From contig JALJCO010010517.1 of assembly GCA_023101725.1 (NCBI GenBank), positions 310,001-374,000 on the forward strand: a DNA stretch of 64,000 bases. The letters are read 5' to 3'. The position numbers and the translations under genes are program-made. Positions 34,081 through 44,512 of this stretch are shown piece by piece; within the stretch, counting starts at the first letter, position 1; each line of letters starts with the position of its first letter. The notes under the pieces were generated by a model, which made no database searches, was not told the DNA's origin, and saw only the letters and a program-made list of their open reading frames with translations. Source of the stretch: Atherinomorus stipes. Lineage: Eukaryota > Chordata > Actinopteri > Atheriniformes > Atherinidae.

Positions 34081-34324
34081 AGATATACTTTAATAATCCC
34101 AATTAGTAAGCCAATTAGGAAATTCATCCTCTGCATTTAACCCATCTCAGGTTGAACCTGAGAGAAGTGGGCTGCTAATTAAAGCTCCCGGGGAGCGGCT
34201 GGTGGGGGTTAAGGACCTTGCTCAAGGGTCAGCGGTGGTTCACCTGAGTGCTGTGTTGGAGACTCGAACCCGGGTCTGCTGCGCAAAAGCCTGCGACATT
34301 ATCACTACGCTACCCACTCCCCCT
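34081..34324 (-). mobile_element. tRNA-derived SINE
   Basis: The minus strand starts with a tRNA-like head: box A-like TAGCGTAGTGATAATG about 10 bases in, and box B GGTTCGAGTCT 33 bases later. These are the RNA polymerase III promoter elements. The body contains TTGAGCAAGGTCCTTAACCC, a segment shared by many vertebrate SINEs. The tail reads AATTGGGATTATTAAAGTATA, resembling the 3' end of partner LINEs. The plus strand shows it inverted. Full length, about 244 bp. Confidence 0.8.
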
Positions 34325-34639
34325 GATTTACACAGTTGATTCCACCAACTGTGGTGTGAATCATGGGACTGAAAGTGAAATCTAGACTGCCTGAAAGCTG
34401 TTTTTGCCAGTACAATACCATAGCTATTGATGTAAGAACCTAATAACCAAAATCACTTATCAAGAAAAGCATGAAAATGGCAGATATCAGTTCTTATATT
34501 AAACCCTTATCAGCTATTTTTGTTGTTATCATTATATTTGTCCAGACAAATGTACTTTTAGTAGTACCAGACATTACATGACCAAGAAATATGAGAAAGC
34601 AAGGGTGGTCTCTTCATTTTTTCATGGCTGTACATGAAA

Positions 34640-34705
34640 AAAAAAAGAAAAAAATATATACACACACACACACATATATATACTGTATACATATATATAT
34701 GAAGA
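34640..34705. repeat. A-rich and TA/CA microsatellite
   Basis: AAAAAAAAAGAAAAAAATATATAC followed by (AC)8 and TATATA. Confidence 0.9.
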
Positions 34706-35060
34706 GCATTACACTATGGAACCCCTTCGGTAACATGGTGATTTTTTACTCTTGCATTACCATGCAATAAGCTCGCTCAGAATAATAAATGGGTGATGGT
34801 ACCGCTTTGAAAATAATAAATATACATTGCTGCATCTTTTGGATGGTTTATAAAGCAGCTACCATTTTTGGGGTGTTTACATCCTGAACGTGCAGACATA
34901 CCTGGGATTCAAAGTTTTCACCATTGTCTTGAAGCCGTCTTTCTCCGCGGTATTTACAGGAACCATATCCTTGGTACAGTGAAATATAATTGTTATCCAA
35001 CCTCTGCCTGCTCTTTTTCTCAGATGCAGTCCCGGATCAAGACTTTGTTGCTGCTCTTAA

Positions 35061-35952
35061 ATGAATAGTTCACCCACAGAATGAGTACTCTGGAGCACTT
35101 TTTTAATATCTCAAATGCAGCCGGCGATCAGGAAGGCTTCTCGTTTTCCCCCAGCTTTCATATAATGTTGGGGGTAAACATTGTGCCCAAGCCAAAAAGG
35201 TCCATAAAAGTCCACAAAAACTTGTCAATATTCCTCCATACTGCTCGTCCAACGTAATCCAAGTGTCCTGAGTGGGTAGCGTCCAGAATTTACTCGAAAT
35301 GACATCATTTAGTATATTTTTAGAGCCTTAACAGTAGTACATCTTACTTCCACAAAGCGCGCATATGTGCATTCATGAAACTACGGAAGCCTCGGCGTTC
35401 AGAGCCTACTCTGCCAATAATACAAGCGTAGAAGAAGAAATTCACTGTTTACATTGTGCTAAGAGCGACAGAGCTGCAGACAAACCGGGAAAAACACAAG
35501 AGGGTCCAATGGGTTGGATATTGATTTAAAAACTAAGAAAGAAAGAGAAAGAGAACGCGCAATCTCGTCTGCTGCTGCTTCCGTAGTTTCATGAACGCGC
35601 ATCTGCGTGATCGCAGGAGATGCGATGTAGTACTGTTTATTCTCTAAAAATATACTAAATGACGTAGTTTCCAGTAAATTCTGGACGCTACCCACTCAGG
35701 ACACTTGGATTGAATTGGACGAGCAGTATGGAGGAATATTGACAAGTTGTTGTGGACTTTTATGGACCTTTTTGGCTTGGGCACAATGTTTTCCCCCAAC
35801 ATTATATGAAAGCTGGGGGGAAACGAGAAGCCTTCCTGACCTCCGGCTGCATTTGAGATATTAAAAAAGTGCTCCAGAGTCTTCCTCACTATGAGTCACT
35901 ATGAGGGGAAGTGGAAAATAAAGTTACATCATTCTGTTGGTGTACTATTCCT
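35061..35952. mobile_element. Large TTAA-flanked foldback transposon (Kolobok-like)
   Basis: TTAA at 35057-35060 and 35953-35956. The arms 35061-35385 and about 35590-35952 are long inverted repeats. The ends are GAATAGTTCACCCACAGAATG and (reverse complement) GGAATAGTACACCAACAGAATG, with inner matches such as CTTTCATATAATGTTGGGGG, CCATACTGCTCGTCCAA and GTGTCCTGAGTGGGTAGCGTCC. The spacer of about 200 bases carries GAAAGAGAAAGAG. The terminus GGRATAGTTCACCC is abundant in teleosts. TTAA target choice fits Kolobok or piggyBac. Confidence 0.88.
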
Positions 35953-35959
35953 TTAAACA

Positions 35960-36321
35960 TGTCGGCTAAGCTAGCTGCTTGTGTTATAGCCGCCAGCTAA
36001 CACCAGAATTTGTAAACAGTTACGTGGTCCACGTCCGATCTTTTAAAGACAAAAAACTTCCAAATCACGCGGCTCTTGTTTTTGGAATTGGTACCTCTTT
36101 GTAAACAGCATGTGCTTCACTTTGTCAGCTCTCACCGGCTTTTCACACGCTGTGGTGTTTGTGTCCAGCAGTGAAATGGCTCCCCACTGAAACACTTTCC
36201 CACTGTGCACGTTCAGGACATTGTCTGGGCTATTCACCAGTATAGCGGTATATGAAAAATACGTATAATAAAGAAAATGAACACCGGTTTCCGGTACAAA
36301 CCAGTATATCGCACAGCCCTA
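35960..36321 (-). mobile_element. hAT element end (TAGGGCTGTGCGATATAC)
   Basis: The right edge GTATATCGCACAGCCCTA is a hAT terminus on the minus strand. Interior sequence (GTGCACGTTCAGGACATTG...) gives a 64-codon minus frame, 36043-36237, with no recognised domain. The left end was not found. Confidence 0.55.
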
Positions 36322-36399
36322 CTCAAAAACTCAGAACATACTGCAGCAGACACCCAAAGTGCGCCAACAGAAGGCTGTGATGCGTGTCACATAGACTTG

Positions 36400-36478
36400 T
36401 TTTACTGTATCACGTGAAGCACTTTGTTACTCCTCTCTGTGAAAAGTGCCATAGAAATAAAGTTTACTTACTTACTAA
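36400..36478 (+). mobile_element. L2-like LINE 3' tail
   Basis: GTGAAGCACTTTGTTACTCC ... GTGAAAAGTGCCATAGAAATAAAG followed by TTAC repeats. This is the usual AAGCGCTT...AAATAAA 3' end of L2-type LINEs. Confidence 0.6.
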
Positions 36479-36479
36479 T

Positions 36480-37870
36480 TTACTGTCCAACCTGCTTTTT
36501 TTTCTGTCACTTTGCCAGCATGTCTGAATGAAGCTCTGAGGAATTAGACTGAAAAAGTGACCAGTTTATGAATCCTGCTCCTGTAACAGACTGATGAGGC
36601 CATTAATGGTGTACGTCTCATGCCTCAGAAAGACTTGTATAACGTAATACCCTCCATTGTCCGGCATTGATCCCCATCGGCGGACCTGCAGGCATGGCAG
36701 TGTGCAGATTGCACTCTGGACTACTGTCAAACACTGATTACAGTTGTTGAAACCCCCCCCCACCCCCTTGTTTTATTGCCTCTGTAGCATGTGTCAAGAT
36801 CTGTTGTGAGAGTGCCACTTAATGAAGTCGTACCTGAATTTATTTGCCGGTGCCTCTACATAGAGCAAGAGAGGAGGTTCCAATTAATAGAATGTTAGAG
36901 GACCCAGTGATTTATAATTAACAAGCATGCGGGTTACAGTAAACATAACACTCAGTGTAATAGCCCTGGAGAGAGACGGGAAGTGGAGAAAGAACTGAGG
37001 AGGAGGAAGATGAGAAAAAAATGAGCGTTGATTTGTCCCTTGGTGGATGAGCGGAGTCCTTGTGGCTGACGGGAGCTGTCTAAAGTCGCTAAATGAATAA
37101 TCATCTGTGAGTAAGACTGGAGACAAACGCTTAACGAGGATGATGTGAACCTCGCTGACATGAGAGGGCTGAGAGAGAGAGAGAGAGAGAAACTGGCAGA
37201 GAAAGATGGCAGCAAGCAGAAATAGTCGCCTCTGAGTGAATGGCATGCACATTATAATAGCGATGAAGTTGCTTTACTCACCAGACCATAGCAAGCCTCC
37301 TCTGTAAGGTTGAGTAGTTGTTTGTCAGAATTTCTAAAAGGGCAACAAATCCCCACTTATTTCCAGTTGTTTGTTGCCGTTGCATGACGGGAACAAAGGA
37401 GAACCCGCACAAAGCAAATGTAACGGTGACAACACTGACAGATGAATGGGGATCTTCTAGTTAGCATTTAGAAAACATCTTTACTCCAAACTTTGGCTGT
37501 TTGTGGAGATTCAGCCGGCTTGCACGTCATAAACTCAAACTTGTCTCGCAGCCCTGAGCACATGTCATCTCCTTCACTTTACTGTTTATTTCAACAGAAA
37601 GCCACGGGAGGCTGCACTACAGTGATTTAAGAACACTGAAGAGGGTTTGAGAGGCAGATGAGACGCTTTGCTGTGTTACTGTAAAGCTCAGCATCAAGTG
37701 GCTGATTGCTTTTATAAAACATGGAGACAAGGAAGGCAAAGGTTCAATGAGTGGTGCGTTTTCTAGCAGTAAATACTAGATAATCAGAAAACTAGTCTTT
37801 ACTTTTTAAAAGCATCTTATGAGGACACCCTGTGATACCACAGCACAGTCTCATTTCTCTTTTTTACCTC
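36480..37870. other. Non-coding stretch, possible conserved elements
   Basis: No gene was recognised. 36785-36950 (GCCACTTAATGAAGTC, GATTTATAATTAACAAGC) has a conserved-element look, untested. A GA repeat occurs at 37171-37191, and a C-run/CCACCCC stretch at 36752-36768. Confidence 0.35.
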
Positions 37871-37881
37871 TTGCCACTTAA

Positions 37882-38326
37882 AGACACAACAGAACTTTTA
37901 TCAGTTTTCTCAGTGACCCCCCTATCAGCGGCTAAACTAGCATCCATCTTCATAGTACCTGCACTGTGATTCCCTCCAGCCAGTAAAAGACAGTCTTACC
38001 TTCACTCTTGTTCTGTCCCTTCCTCTTTCTTTTCCTTTCTTCCTCCAGTAACGTTTCCTTGTGTTTCTTTACTGAATCCGACATGATGCACATTCAAAAC
38101 ACCCGTGGCATTGATACCGGGTTCACATCCGGTTGCTAGTGAGTGACGCGGTGCTGCAACCAAAAGTCGGCTGCGACGACACAGTCGCATCCCGGATGGG
38201 AAACTTACATATGCTGTTTGTGAGCCCGGGACGCTGCTGGGCAGGGACGGCTCGAAAATGCGCATAATGTCGGTGTGTCATCAAAACGAGTCAGAAACAC
38301 AGATTTTTAAGTTATGTTGTGTGTCT
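37882..38326 (-). mobile_element. TTAA MITE (AGACAYAACRTAACTT family), copy B
   Basis: TTAA at 37878-37881 and 38327-38330. The ends AGACACAACAGAACTTTTA and (reverse complement) AGACACACAACATAACTT match with a one-unit CA difference. 445 bp, inverted relative to copy A (15391-15845). Confidence 0.85.
38000..38084 (-). pseudogene. Exon-like frame with splice donor inside MITE copy B
   Basis: From the ATG at 38084 the minus strand reads MSDSVKKHKETLLEEERKRK and stays open through KGQNKSE to a consensus donor, GAAG followed by GTAAGACTG at 37999. Copy A has the same start and basic tail. The helix is strongly charged (Lys/Glu/Arg). The arrangement suggests the first coding exon of an autonomous parent element, preserved near one terminus of its deletion derivative. 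No acceptor or second exon lies within the MITE. Alternatively it could provide a start exon if spliced to a downstream host acceptor. Confidence 0.5.
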
Positions 38327-38334
38327 TTAAGTCC

Positions 38335-38515
38335 CCCCCTACAAACTGCCCCCACCCCTTCAACAATCATCCGTCATCAGTGATCCGGCTTGTCTGGAAG
38401 CAGATGGACGCTGAGCTGTTGCTGGAAATCTGGAGACATCGTCCATCTTCAGCTGTGGGTTAACGTTACCAGGCTGATGTTAACGTTCAGTCCAATCTGT
38501 GCATGACGTTCCATA
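38335..38515. mobile_element. AGGCCCAATCCCAATTC repeat, copy 2 (partial)
   Basis: CCTTCAACAATCA, CATCAGTGATCCGGCTTGT, GACGCTGAGCTGTTG and AATCTGTGCATGACGTTCC match 26461-26592 in the same orientation. It abuts the TTAA of the preceding MITE. Confidence 0.65.
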
Positions 38516-38639
38516 AAGTTATAACTTTTCATGAAATCAGTTGTGCAGATGTTGCAAATTCCTTAGTGTCAGTTAGTTTAAGCAAAAAGCGTTTCCAGTG
38601 GAGATGGGATGCAGATCCTGAGCAGAATCATGTATAGCA

Positions 38640-38765
38640 GAGCTGGAGAACTTTGGCCTTCGTCCTGCATTTATTATGTTTCCTTGTTCCAGCACACCTG
38701 ATTCAAAATAGCCAGTCTCCCTGCAGAATGTGATCAGATTTATAAGCAGAGCGTCATCTCATGGG
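38640..38765. mobile_element. Relic of the GAGAAC/CAGCACACCTGATTC foldback family
   Basis: GAGCTGGAGAACTTTGG ... TTGTTCCAGCACACCTGATTC resembles half of the complete element at 57594-57817. Confidence 0.5.
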
Positions 38766-38890
38766 GCTATGAGAAGTACTGAGTAATCAGTCGGACATTT
38801 GAGGCGGGCGGGGTTAACGCAGACAAGTTTGAAGTGGAAAACTGTCACTTCCACATTTCTGCTAATGCAAAGTTAAACGCGTAACTTTAA

Positions 38891-39125
38891 AGGGGAACTT
38901 CGTTTTTTTCAATCTGGATCTGTTTTCTAGCATGAAATCTGTTCATTTCCTCACTCTGACAGTTTCGGTGTAACTTGAATTCCTTCAGGAGATATTTTGA
39001 TCCACTCCAGATCAGCGTATGTCCGATATGATGGAGGTGATGTGGGCAACCTGGCGCAGCCTCTAAATAATCATTATCTGCCACGAACTCCTTCATTTCA
39101 CCAATGTTTTGTTACCAAACATTAG
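38891..39125. mobile_element. TTAA foldback family (AGGGGAACTTCGTTT), single arm
   Basis: TTAA at 38887-38890 followed by AGGGGAACTTCG. The whole arm (CTAGCATGAAATCTGTTC, AACTTGAATTCCTTCAGGAG, CCAGATCAGCGTATGTCC) matches both arms of 40838-41352. The second arm is missing, and the sequence ends at a poly-G run. Confidence 0.8.
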
Positions 39126-39127
39126 TT

Positions 39128-39148
39128 GGGGGGGGGGGGGGGGGGGGG
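39128..39148. repeat. Poly-G run, 21 bases
   Basis: An uninterrupted G-run following the single-arm repeat. Confidence 0.9.
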
Positions 39149-39149
39149 A

Positions 39150-40085
39150 CTGCCTTCGCCGCTCCTCTTAAGCTTACAGTAGTAATATGTATTTCCAAGT
39201 TTGCTCCCTTGTTTCTAAAGCACAGCCAGGCAGTCGTGGGTGCCACCCTGCTAGGTTCCCACGATCCTATCCGGCCTATATCGAGTGCTGATTGGCCATC
39301 TGGTCTTGTTTTATGTCACTTCCTATTAAGCTCATTGCTCCTCCCTCATGTCTGTCCGCGGTTGATCCCGGTGAATCATCGCGAGTCTGTAATATGAAAA
39401 TGGTCCCGATCTCTGATTGCAGTCCATAATTGTGCCTGTGTCGGCTGATGCGAGCCCTGCAGCTACGCTGTGATGACTGCAGTGCTGATTGGGCTCTCCA
39501 TGTGGTGTTTGTACCAACGAGAGCGGACTTGATTTATGAAGGGAACATATGATGTCACCGCATCACCGTAAGAGACGGAGCTGCTGAGGGAATTTTCAGG
39601 AATATGGTGGTATGTCTGTCCAACTTTGTTCATGAAAAACATGAACCACAACTCTGACCAACGATGTAACTTAAGTGATGAGAGATTTAGGTGAAAAAAG
39701 TCAGTCAAATTTGGCAAACGTTATGGGTAAAGTACTAACTGATACTGTATCTTTATATTCTACTAAATAGTAAAATGACTGATGAGTGAATAAGCCAATA
39801 AGACATTATAAATATCACAGAACATCATGAAAAATAGTTTCATGTGTTCATATTTTTAATGTGAATACTAATGAATTCCACAAATAATGCATACACATTT
39901 TGAGTATTTTGAATTTCTTTATAACAAAAAAGTGTTTGCTATGTGAATATGCAGTGAAGTAATGACATTCCAGATCGTGTTGTCCTGCAAGGCTATTTTT
40001 CTTTTGTCTAAGTAAAACTGTCTCCAAAAAGGAACCCTTTATTTGGCAAAAAAAAAATGTATGTATTTAATACAGAAAGACCTTT
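39150..40085. other. Non-coding stretch, nothing recognised
   Basis: Moderate GC in the first 500 bases, then AT-rich. No gene or repeat ends were identified. Confidence 0.4.
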
Positions 40086-40087
40086 TG

Positions 40088-40548
40088 CACTGAAAAAACT
40101 CAAATTTTACCAAGTATATTTTCCAAATTTGTAGTCAAAATATTTCATCACACTCAAAATAAAATTATTTAAAGAGAAACATCTCAGTGAGATAAAGGAA
40201 CTTGATTTAAGACAATGCATCTTATCTCAAGAAAATCTTACTAAGAAAATTTTGCTTATGTCATTGGAATAATTTGTTTTGCTTATTACAAGCAAAAAAT
40301 ATAAATTTTTACTTAATTTAAGGGGCCGAGACTTTTTTGCTTGTAATAAGCAAAAAACTTCTGCCAACAGAACAAGCAAAATTAAGATTGATAAGATTTC
40401 TTGAACTAAGATGCATTGCCTTAAATCAAGTTCCTATGTCTCACTGAAATGTTTCTCTTTAAGTAATTTTGTCTTATTTTGAGTGTGATGAGATATTTTG
40501 ATTAGAAATGAGAAAAATATACTTGCTAAGATTTGAGTTTTTGCAGTG
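40088..40548. mobile_element. Palindromic CACTG...CAGTG MITE
   Basis: Almost the whole 461 bp is an inverted repeat: CACTGAAAAAACTCAAATTTTACC against the complement of GCTAAGATTTGAGTTTTTGCAGTG. Inner matches include AAGGAACTTGATTTAAG and GCTTATTACAAGCAAAAAA. CACTG ends fit the CACTA/EnSpm-like group. The flanks offer only a possible 2-bp TG duplication. Confidence 0.8.
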
Positions 40549-40837
40549 TGGGTTCCATGAGTGGCTGCTGTTGGAGTAGGATATAATGTATAGTAAGGAT
40601 TAACAACTACAACAAAAGAAAATAGATCAAATCCTTTCATCATCAAGACAAGCAACTTTATCTAGAAATTACCACGAAAATCTCGCCTGGACAGCATCAG
40701 TTAAATGCATTGTTTGCCTTTTCCATAAAGAAATGAAGAAAAAAAAAACTTAAAAAGAATTCAAAAGTACGATGAAATATGGTCATGCAAAACCATAATG
40801 AGTGAATTGTTCAGTACTGGTGATTTTATAGAAATTA

Positions 40838-41348
40838 GAGGGGAAGTTAGTTTTTTTTTCAACCTGGACCTATGTCTAGCATGACATGCGTTCATTTCCT
40901 CATCCAGACAGGTTTGATGTAACTTGAATTCCTTCAGGAGATATTTAGATCCACTCCAGATCAGCGTATGTCCGATATAATGGATTGGATTGCTTAAGTT
41001 GCTTATTTGTGGTGATCCGTCCTTATTTACAGACATTTATTGCTATGGTGTTGCATAACAGTGATGTCATCAAAACTGCCACAGTGAAAATGTCTTTAAG
41101 TAAGGACAAATAAGCAACAGGGGGGGTCCGACGAATGTTTGGTAACTTATTTGTGGAGTTTGTGGCAGATAATGCCTTATTTAGAGGTTGCCCACATCAC
41201 CTCCATTATATCGGACATACGCTGATCTGGAGTGGATCTAAATATCTCCTGAAGGAATTCAAGTTACACCAAAACTGTCTGGGTGAGGAAATCAACGGAT
41301 TTCATGCTAGAAAATAGATCCAGTTAGGAAATAAAACAAACTTCCCCT
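40838..41348. mobile_element. TTAA foldback family (AGGGGAAGTT), two-armed copy
   Basis: The arms about 40838-40985 and 41195-41348 are inverted repeats containing CTAGCATGA, AACTTGAATTCCTTCAGGAG and GATCCACTCCAGATCAGCG. TTAA is intact at the right (41349-41352) and changed to TTAG at the left. The centre has a second inverted pair (TTGCTTATTTGTGGTGATCC region and TAAGGACAAATAAGCAA). Confidence 0.85.
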
Positions 41349-41354
41349 TTAATG

Positions 41355-42335
41355 TTTATTGGCTGAATTTTTCAGTTGCAACTGATGGAGCAACTTCTTT
41401 ACTCATTGACTGCCCGACATTTTCTGAGCTCCATATATCCAAGGTTTTTTAGCATTTTCACTGATTTTTGGAGAGCCACAAAAAATATTCTGTACTATGT
41501 CTACATAAACACTGAATCTAACAAAGGAAAGCATAGACTCTGTTCTTTCATAAGAAAAAAAAAATGTTATATCTTTTTCCGTTCTTTAGTAATCTGCAGT
41601 AGAACATGGGGTAGTTGCAGCAAAAATGCTGCTTTTCACTAAAAAGCTGAGAAAACGAGCTTTTTATACAGCAATGCGCTTCAAGTGGAAAAGTGACTTT
41701 GATGCCAATATTTTGGCACATCTGAACAGCTGTTTACTTCTATGAAACAACAACAATACTGAGAAAAGCGTTTTGGTGGTAAAATCATTATTCACTAGCT
41801 GTATAAGTTACAACAAGTTTGTTTCACAACATAACGTTTGACAGACGTTGTCTGTCTTTCTATCCCTCCCTCGTTCCTTCAATTCAGCAGCGTCTGCTCA
41901 ATTTGCCTTGCTCACGCCCCCACCCACAGGAAACTGGTGCACATCGCCGCTGTAGTTCAATCTATTGATCGTGTCTTTGATCAATCGTGTCTGTCCGTTA
42001 CAGATCAGGTTTTACACAAACTTCCCTCTGACACCTAAACTGCTTCGATTACGAGCGGTTGCCATTTTCCTTCTCCCCTGCAAGAGGATCAAGCACACTT
42101 CCTGAATCCTGTTTGACCCAAAGTTTGACCACAACATGTTGTTTAAGCTTGTCTGACGCTGCCATCTACTGGATCAGGTGAAAATTACAGAAATAAAGAC
42201 GATCTAGACTTGTTCTTCTCTGACAAGCTCCGCCAGAGTCTCCTGTAGCTCCCCCCAGTAAAATCCGCAATTAACATTTATAGACATTAATGGCAGTAAA
42301 CGTTCAAATTTGAATTTACACCTGAGTTAAATGTA
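41355..42335. other. Non-coding stretch, nothing recognised
   Basis: AT-rich sequence with no recognisable gene or element ends. Confidence 0.4.
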
Positions 42336-42342
42336 GTTTTAA

Positions 42343-42879
42343 AAGGTACAGTCTGTACCAATTACTGACATCTAGTGGTAAAGATGGGTATTTGAAAGAG
42401 AAGACGTCTTCTCTAAATGACTTCATATTCTGGCACTGTTATGACTGTACGGTGGCTGTTAGTGGCCAAAATTCTCCCAGACATAAAGATGTTTTCATGT
42501 GTGATTGGATCCAGTGGTTTCAGGTGTAGCTGTGACTGGACTACGAGTACATACGTTCAATGTCTTTGAAGACATTACTGATCCCAAACAGTCTCTAACT
42601 CCCCATTAAAAAAGCTGGTATAGCAGTTTAAAAGTTCAAAGTTCTCAATTCACAGACATTATTTTGTCCATTCAGGGATACCGTAGTAAAAATGGCAGAC
42701 CAAATATGGCAGCCTCCATGTATGTGCACCTGCTGTAAGTAGATATAAATGACTCATTCTAAGAAAATAAACATATAAGAGCTATTCTAGTGAAGCGATT
42801 ACAAATCAATAGAAACAAAGTTTTGAATTATATCACATTTTTCTGCCACTGACTTTTGATTTTGTGACACACTGTATCT
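42343..42879. mobile_element. TTAA MITE (AAGGTACAGTCTGT family)
   Basis: TTAA at 42339-42342 and 42880-42883. The ends AAGGTACAGTCTGTACC and (reverse complement) AGATACAGTGTGTCAC share the GATACAGT/GGTACAGT core. The subterminal TGACATCTAGTGG is typical of this common teleost family. Non-coding, 537 bp. Confidence 0.65.
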
Positions 42880-42889
42880 TTAACTTCAG

Positions 42890-44500
42890 TGACTCTCTTT
42901 TGGAAGCAGCCCCGAGTGGATGAGGGGGGAATTGCAACTTTTGCCACTTCCACATAGGCTTCACTTTTCTCCACCAGAGTTTGCAGCTTGGTGTAAACCA
43001 AGCATGCGTGGATCTGACAGAATGAAGGATAAAAGTGTCCTTTGCTGCAGATTTTTATAATGCAAAACAAGGAGCACCCATCCAAACTGAAAGGTGCTAC
43101 AGCAGATCAGAGTGGCTGTGTCAGAATGTGGAAATACAAACCCACTCTACCTCCCGCCCTCGCGTTCTCCCTCTGGACTCATTTATTTACATTAGTGCGA
43201 GGCAGAAAGGCATAAGAGGAAGTCTTAAAGTAAGGCCACAATGGCCGATTTAAGCCGCCACCCAAAGCCAGTTTTTCTTTTTTTTTTTTTTTGAGGGGGG
43301 GCTAAGAGGATTTGTGTCTGGTCCATGTATCAGACCTCTCTCTCACTCGCACTTTCTCTGAGGGACAAAGTCCCCCCTCATTCACACTGAGCAAAAGTAG
43401 TCTTGCCACTAGCTGCTGGGCTAATGACATTTATCCTTATGGAAATGGAGGAGGAGGAGAAGGCTTTTGATGCAGATTTGGACACACATATACACCTGAG
43501 ACGGGCCGACATAAACCGGCTGGCTACTTTTAAGGCCTGCATGCACAATGATTTACACACACCCCCACACACAAGTGTATGCATGCACGCACACAATTCC
43601 CCTGAAGCTTCTTATCCCCTAACTGGCCACCAGTCAAAATAAGCCTTATTCTCTAGGGTTTAAATTTTCTCCTGGCTGGGCTTGGCTAGGCACACTCAGT
43701 TAAGATGGCAGCCAAACAATCTCTCTTCTCCTCTCATTTCCACCATCGCTTTCTTTCTAATGCTAATGCCCGGATGGATATGTTCCCTTTCTCACTGGCA
43801 TGTAAGGAGGCCAACATTCTGATTAACTCAAGACAAAGTTTTTTTTTTAGCATTCAGGTCAAAAAGATGCTTCGTGCTGCAGGGAGGGGGTGTCACACTT
43901 TGTTTTCAGACAGATGAGCTGAAAAGTTGATCACTATGCAGGCCAGATCTGACCTCTAGAAGTAGGACCAAGTGATAAAAGTGCCCCGGGCATGAAATTA
44001 GAGTTTTTTGAGGTTTTTGATCATATGTTTTAGTTTCCCCAGCCTGCCTATGCCCTGTAAGGGGTTAAATTATAGATTAGTGTTTCCTTTTCCCTGGGTG
44101 TGTCAGCCTACGTGGCGAAATTATCATTAACAAATGGGCTAATTGGCAGTTTGGCATATTTACTCCTAGTCCAGCACACTACGTCATTGACTTCCAGCCA
44201 ATTACTTCCCTCCCCCGAACAACACTGTCCAAGTCCCTCCCTCCGAGGCCTACATCAACAAACCGACATCTTGGCGTCCAGTTGCATCGGACCTGCTCTG
44301 TACCTGGTGTACGAAGGACACCAGCAATCTTTCTGTCCTCCCCACTGAAAAGCTTGTGGATGATTTCATTTCTGCAGGAATGTGCCGACCGAACGAGCAG
44401 AAAATCTCCTTGCAGCTCCGTCTCCTCCTCAGGAGAGGAGTTTCAGGTCTGCGTGGTTATAACGGCTTCCAGACACCACGAAGAAACACGAAGTTTCTAA
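42890..44500. other. Non-coding stretch; strongest candidates for conserved elements
   Basis: No repeats were recognised apart from a T-run (43277-43291) and CA-rich DNA (43555-43590). The pieces 43600-43870 and 44020-44185 are free of repeats and have a balanced base mix. They carry dense regulatory-like words (CTAATGACATTTATCC, AAATTATCATTAACAAATGGGCTAATTGG split here by reading, ATGCTAATGCC). They resemble conserved enhancers of developmental loci. No comparison is possible here. Confidence 0.35.
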
Positions 44501-44512
44501 TAAACGTTTCTC

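Noticed and set aside
34261..34324. Functional tRNA gene on the minus strand
   Set aside because: The tRNA-like head continues into a SINE body and a LINE-like tail.
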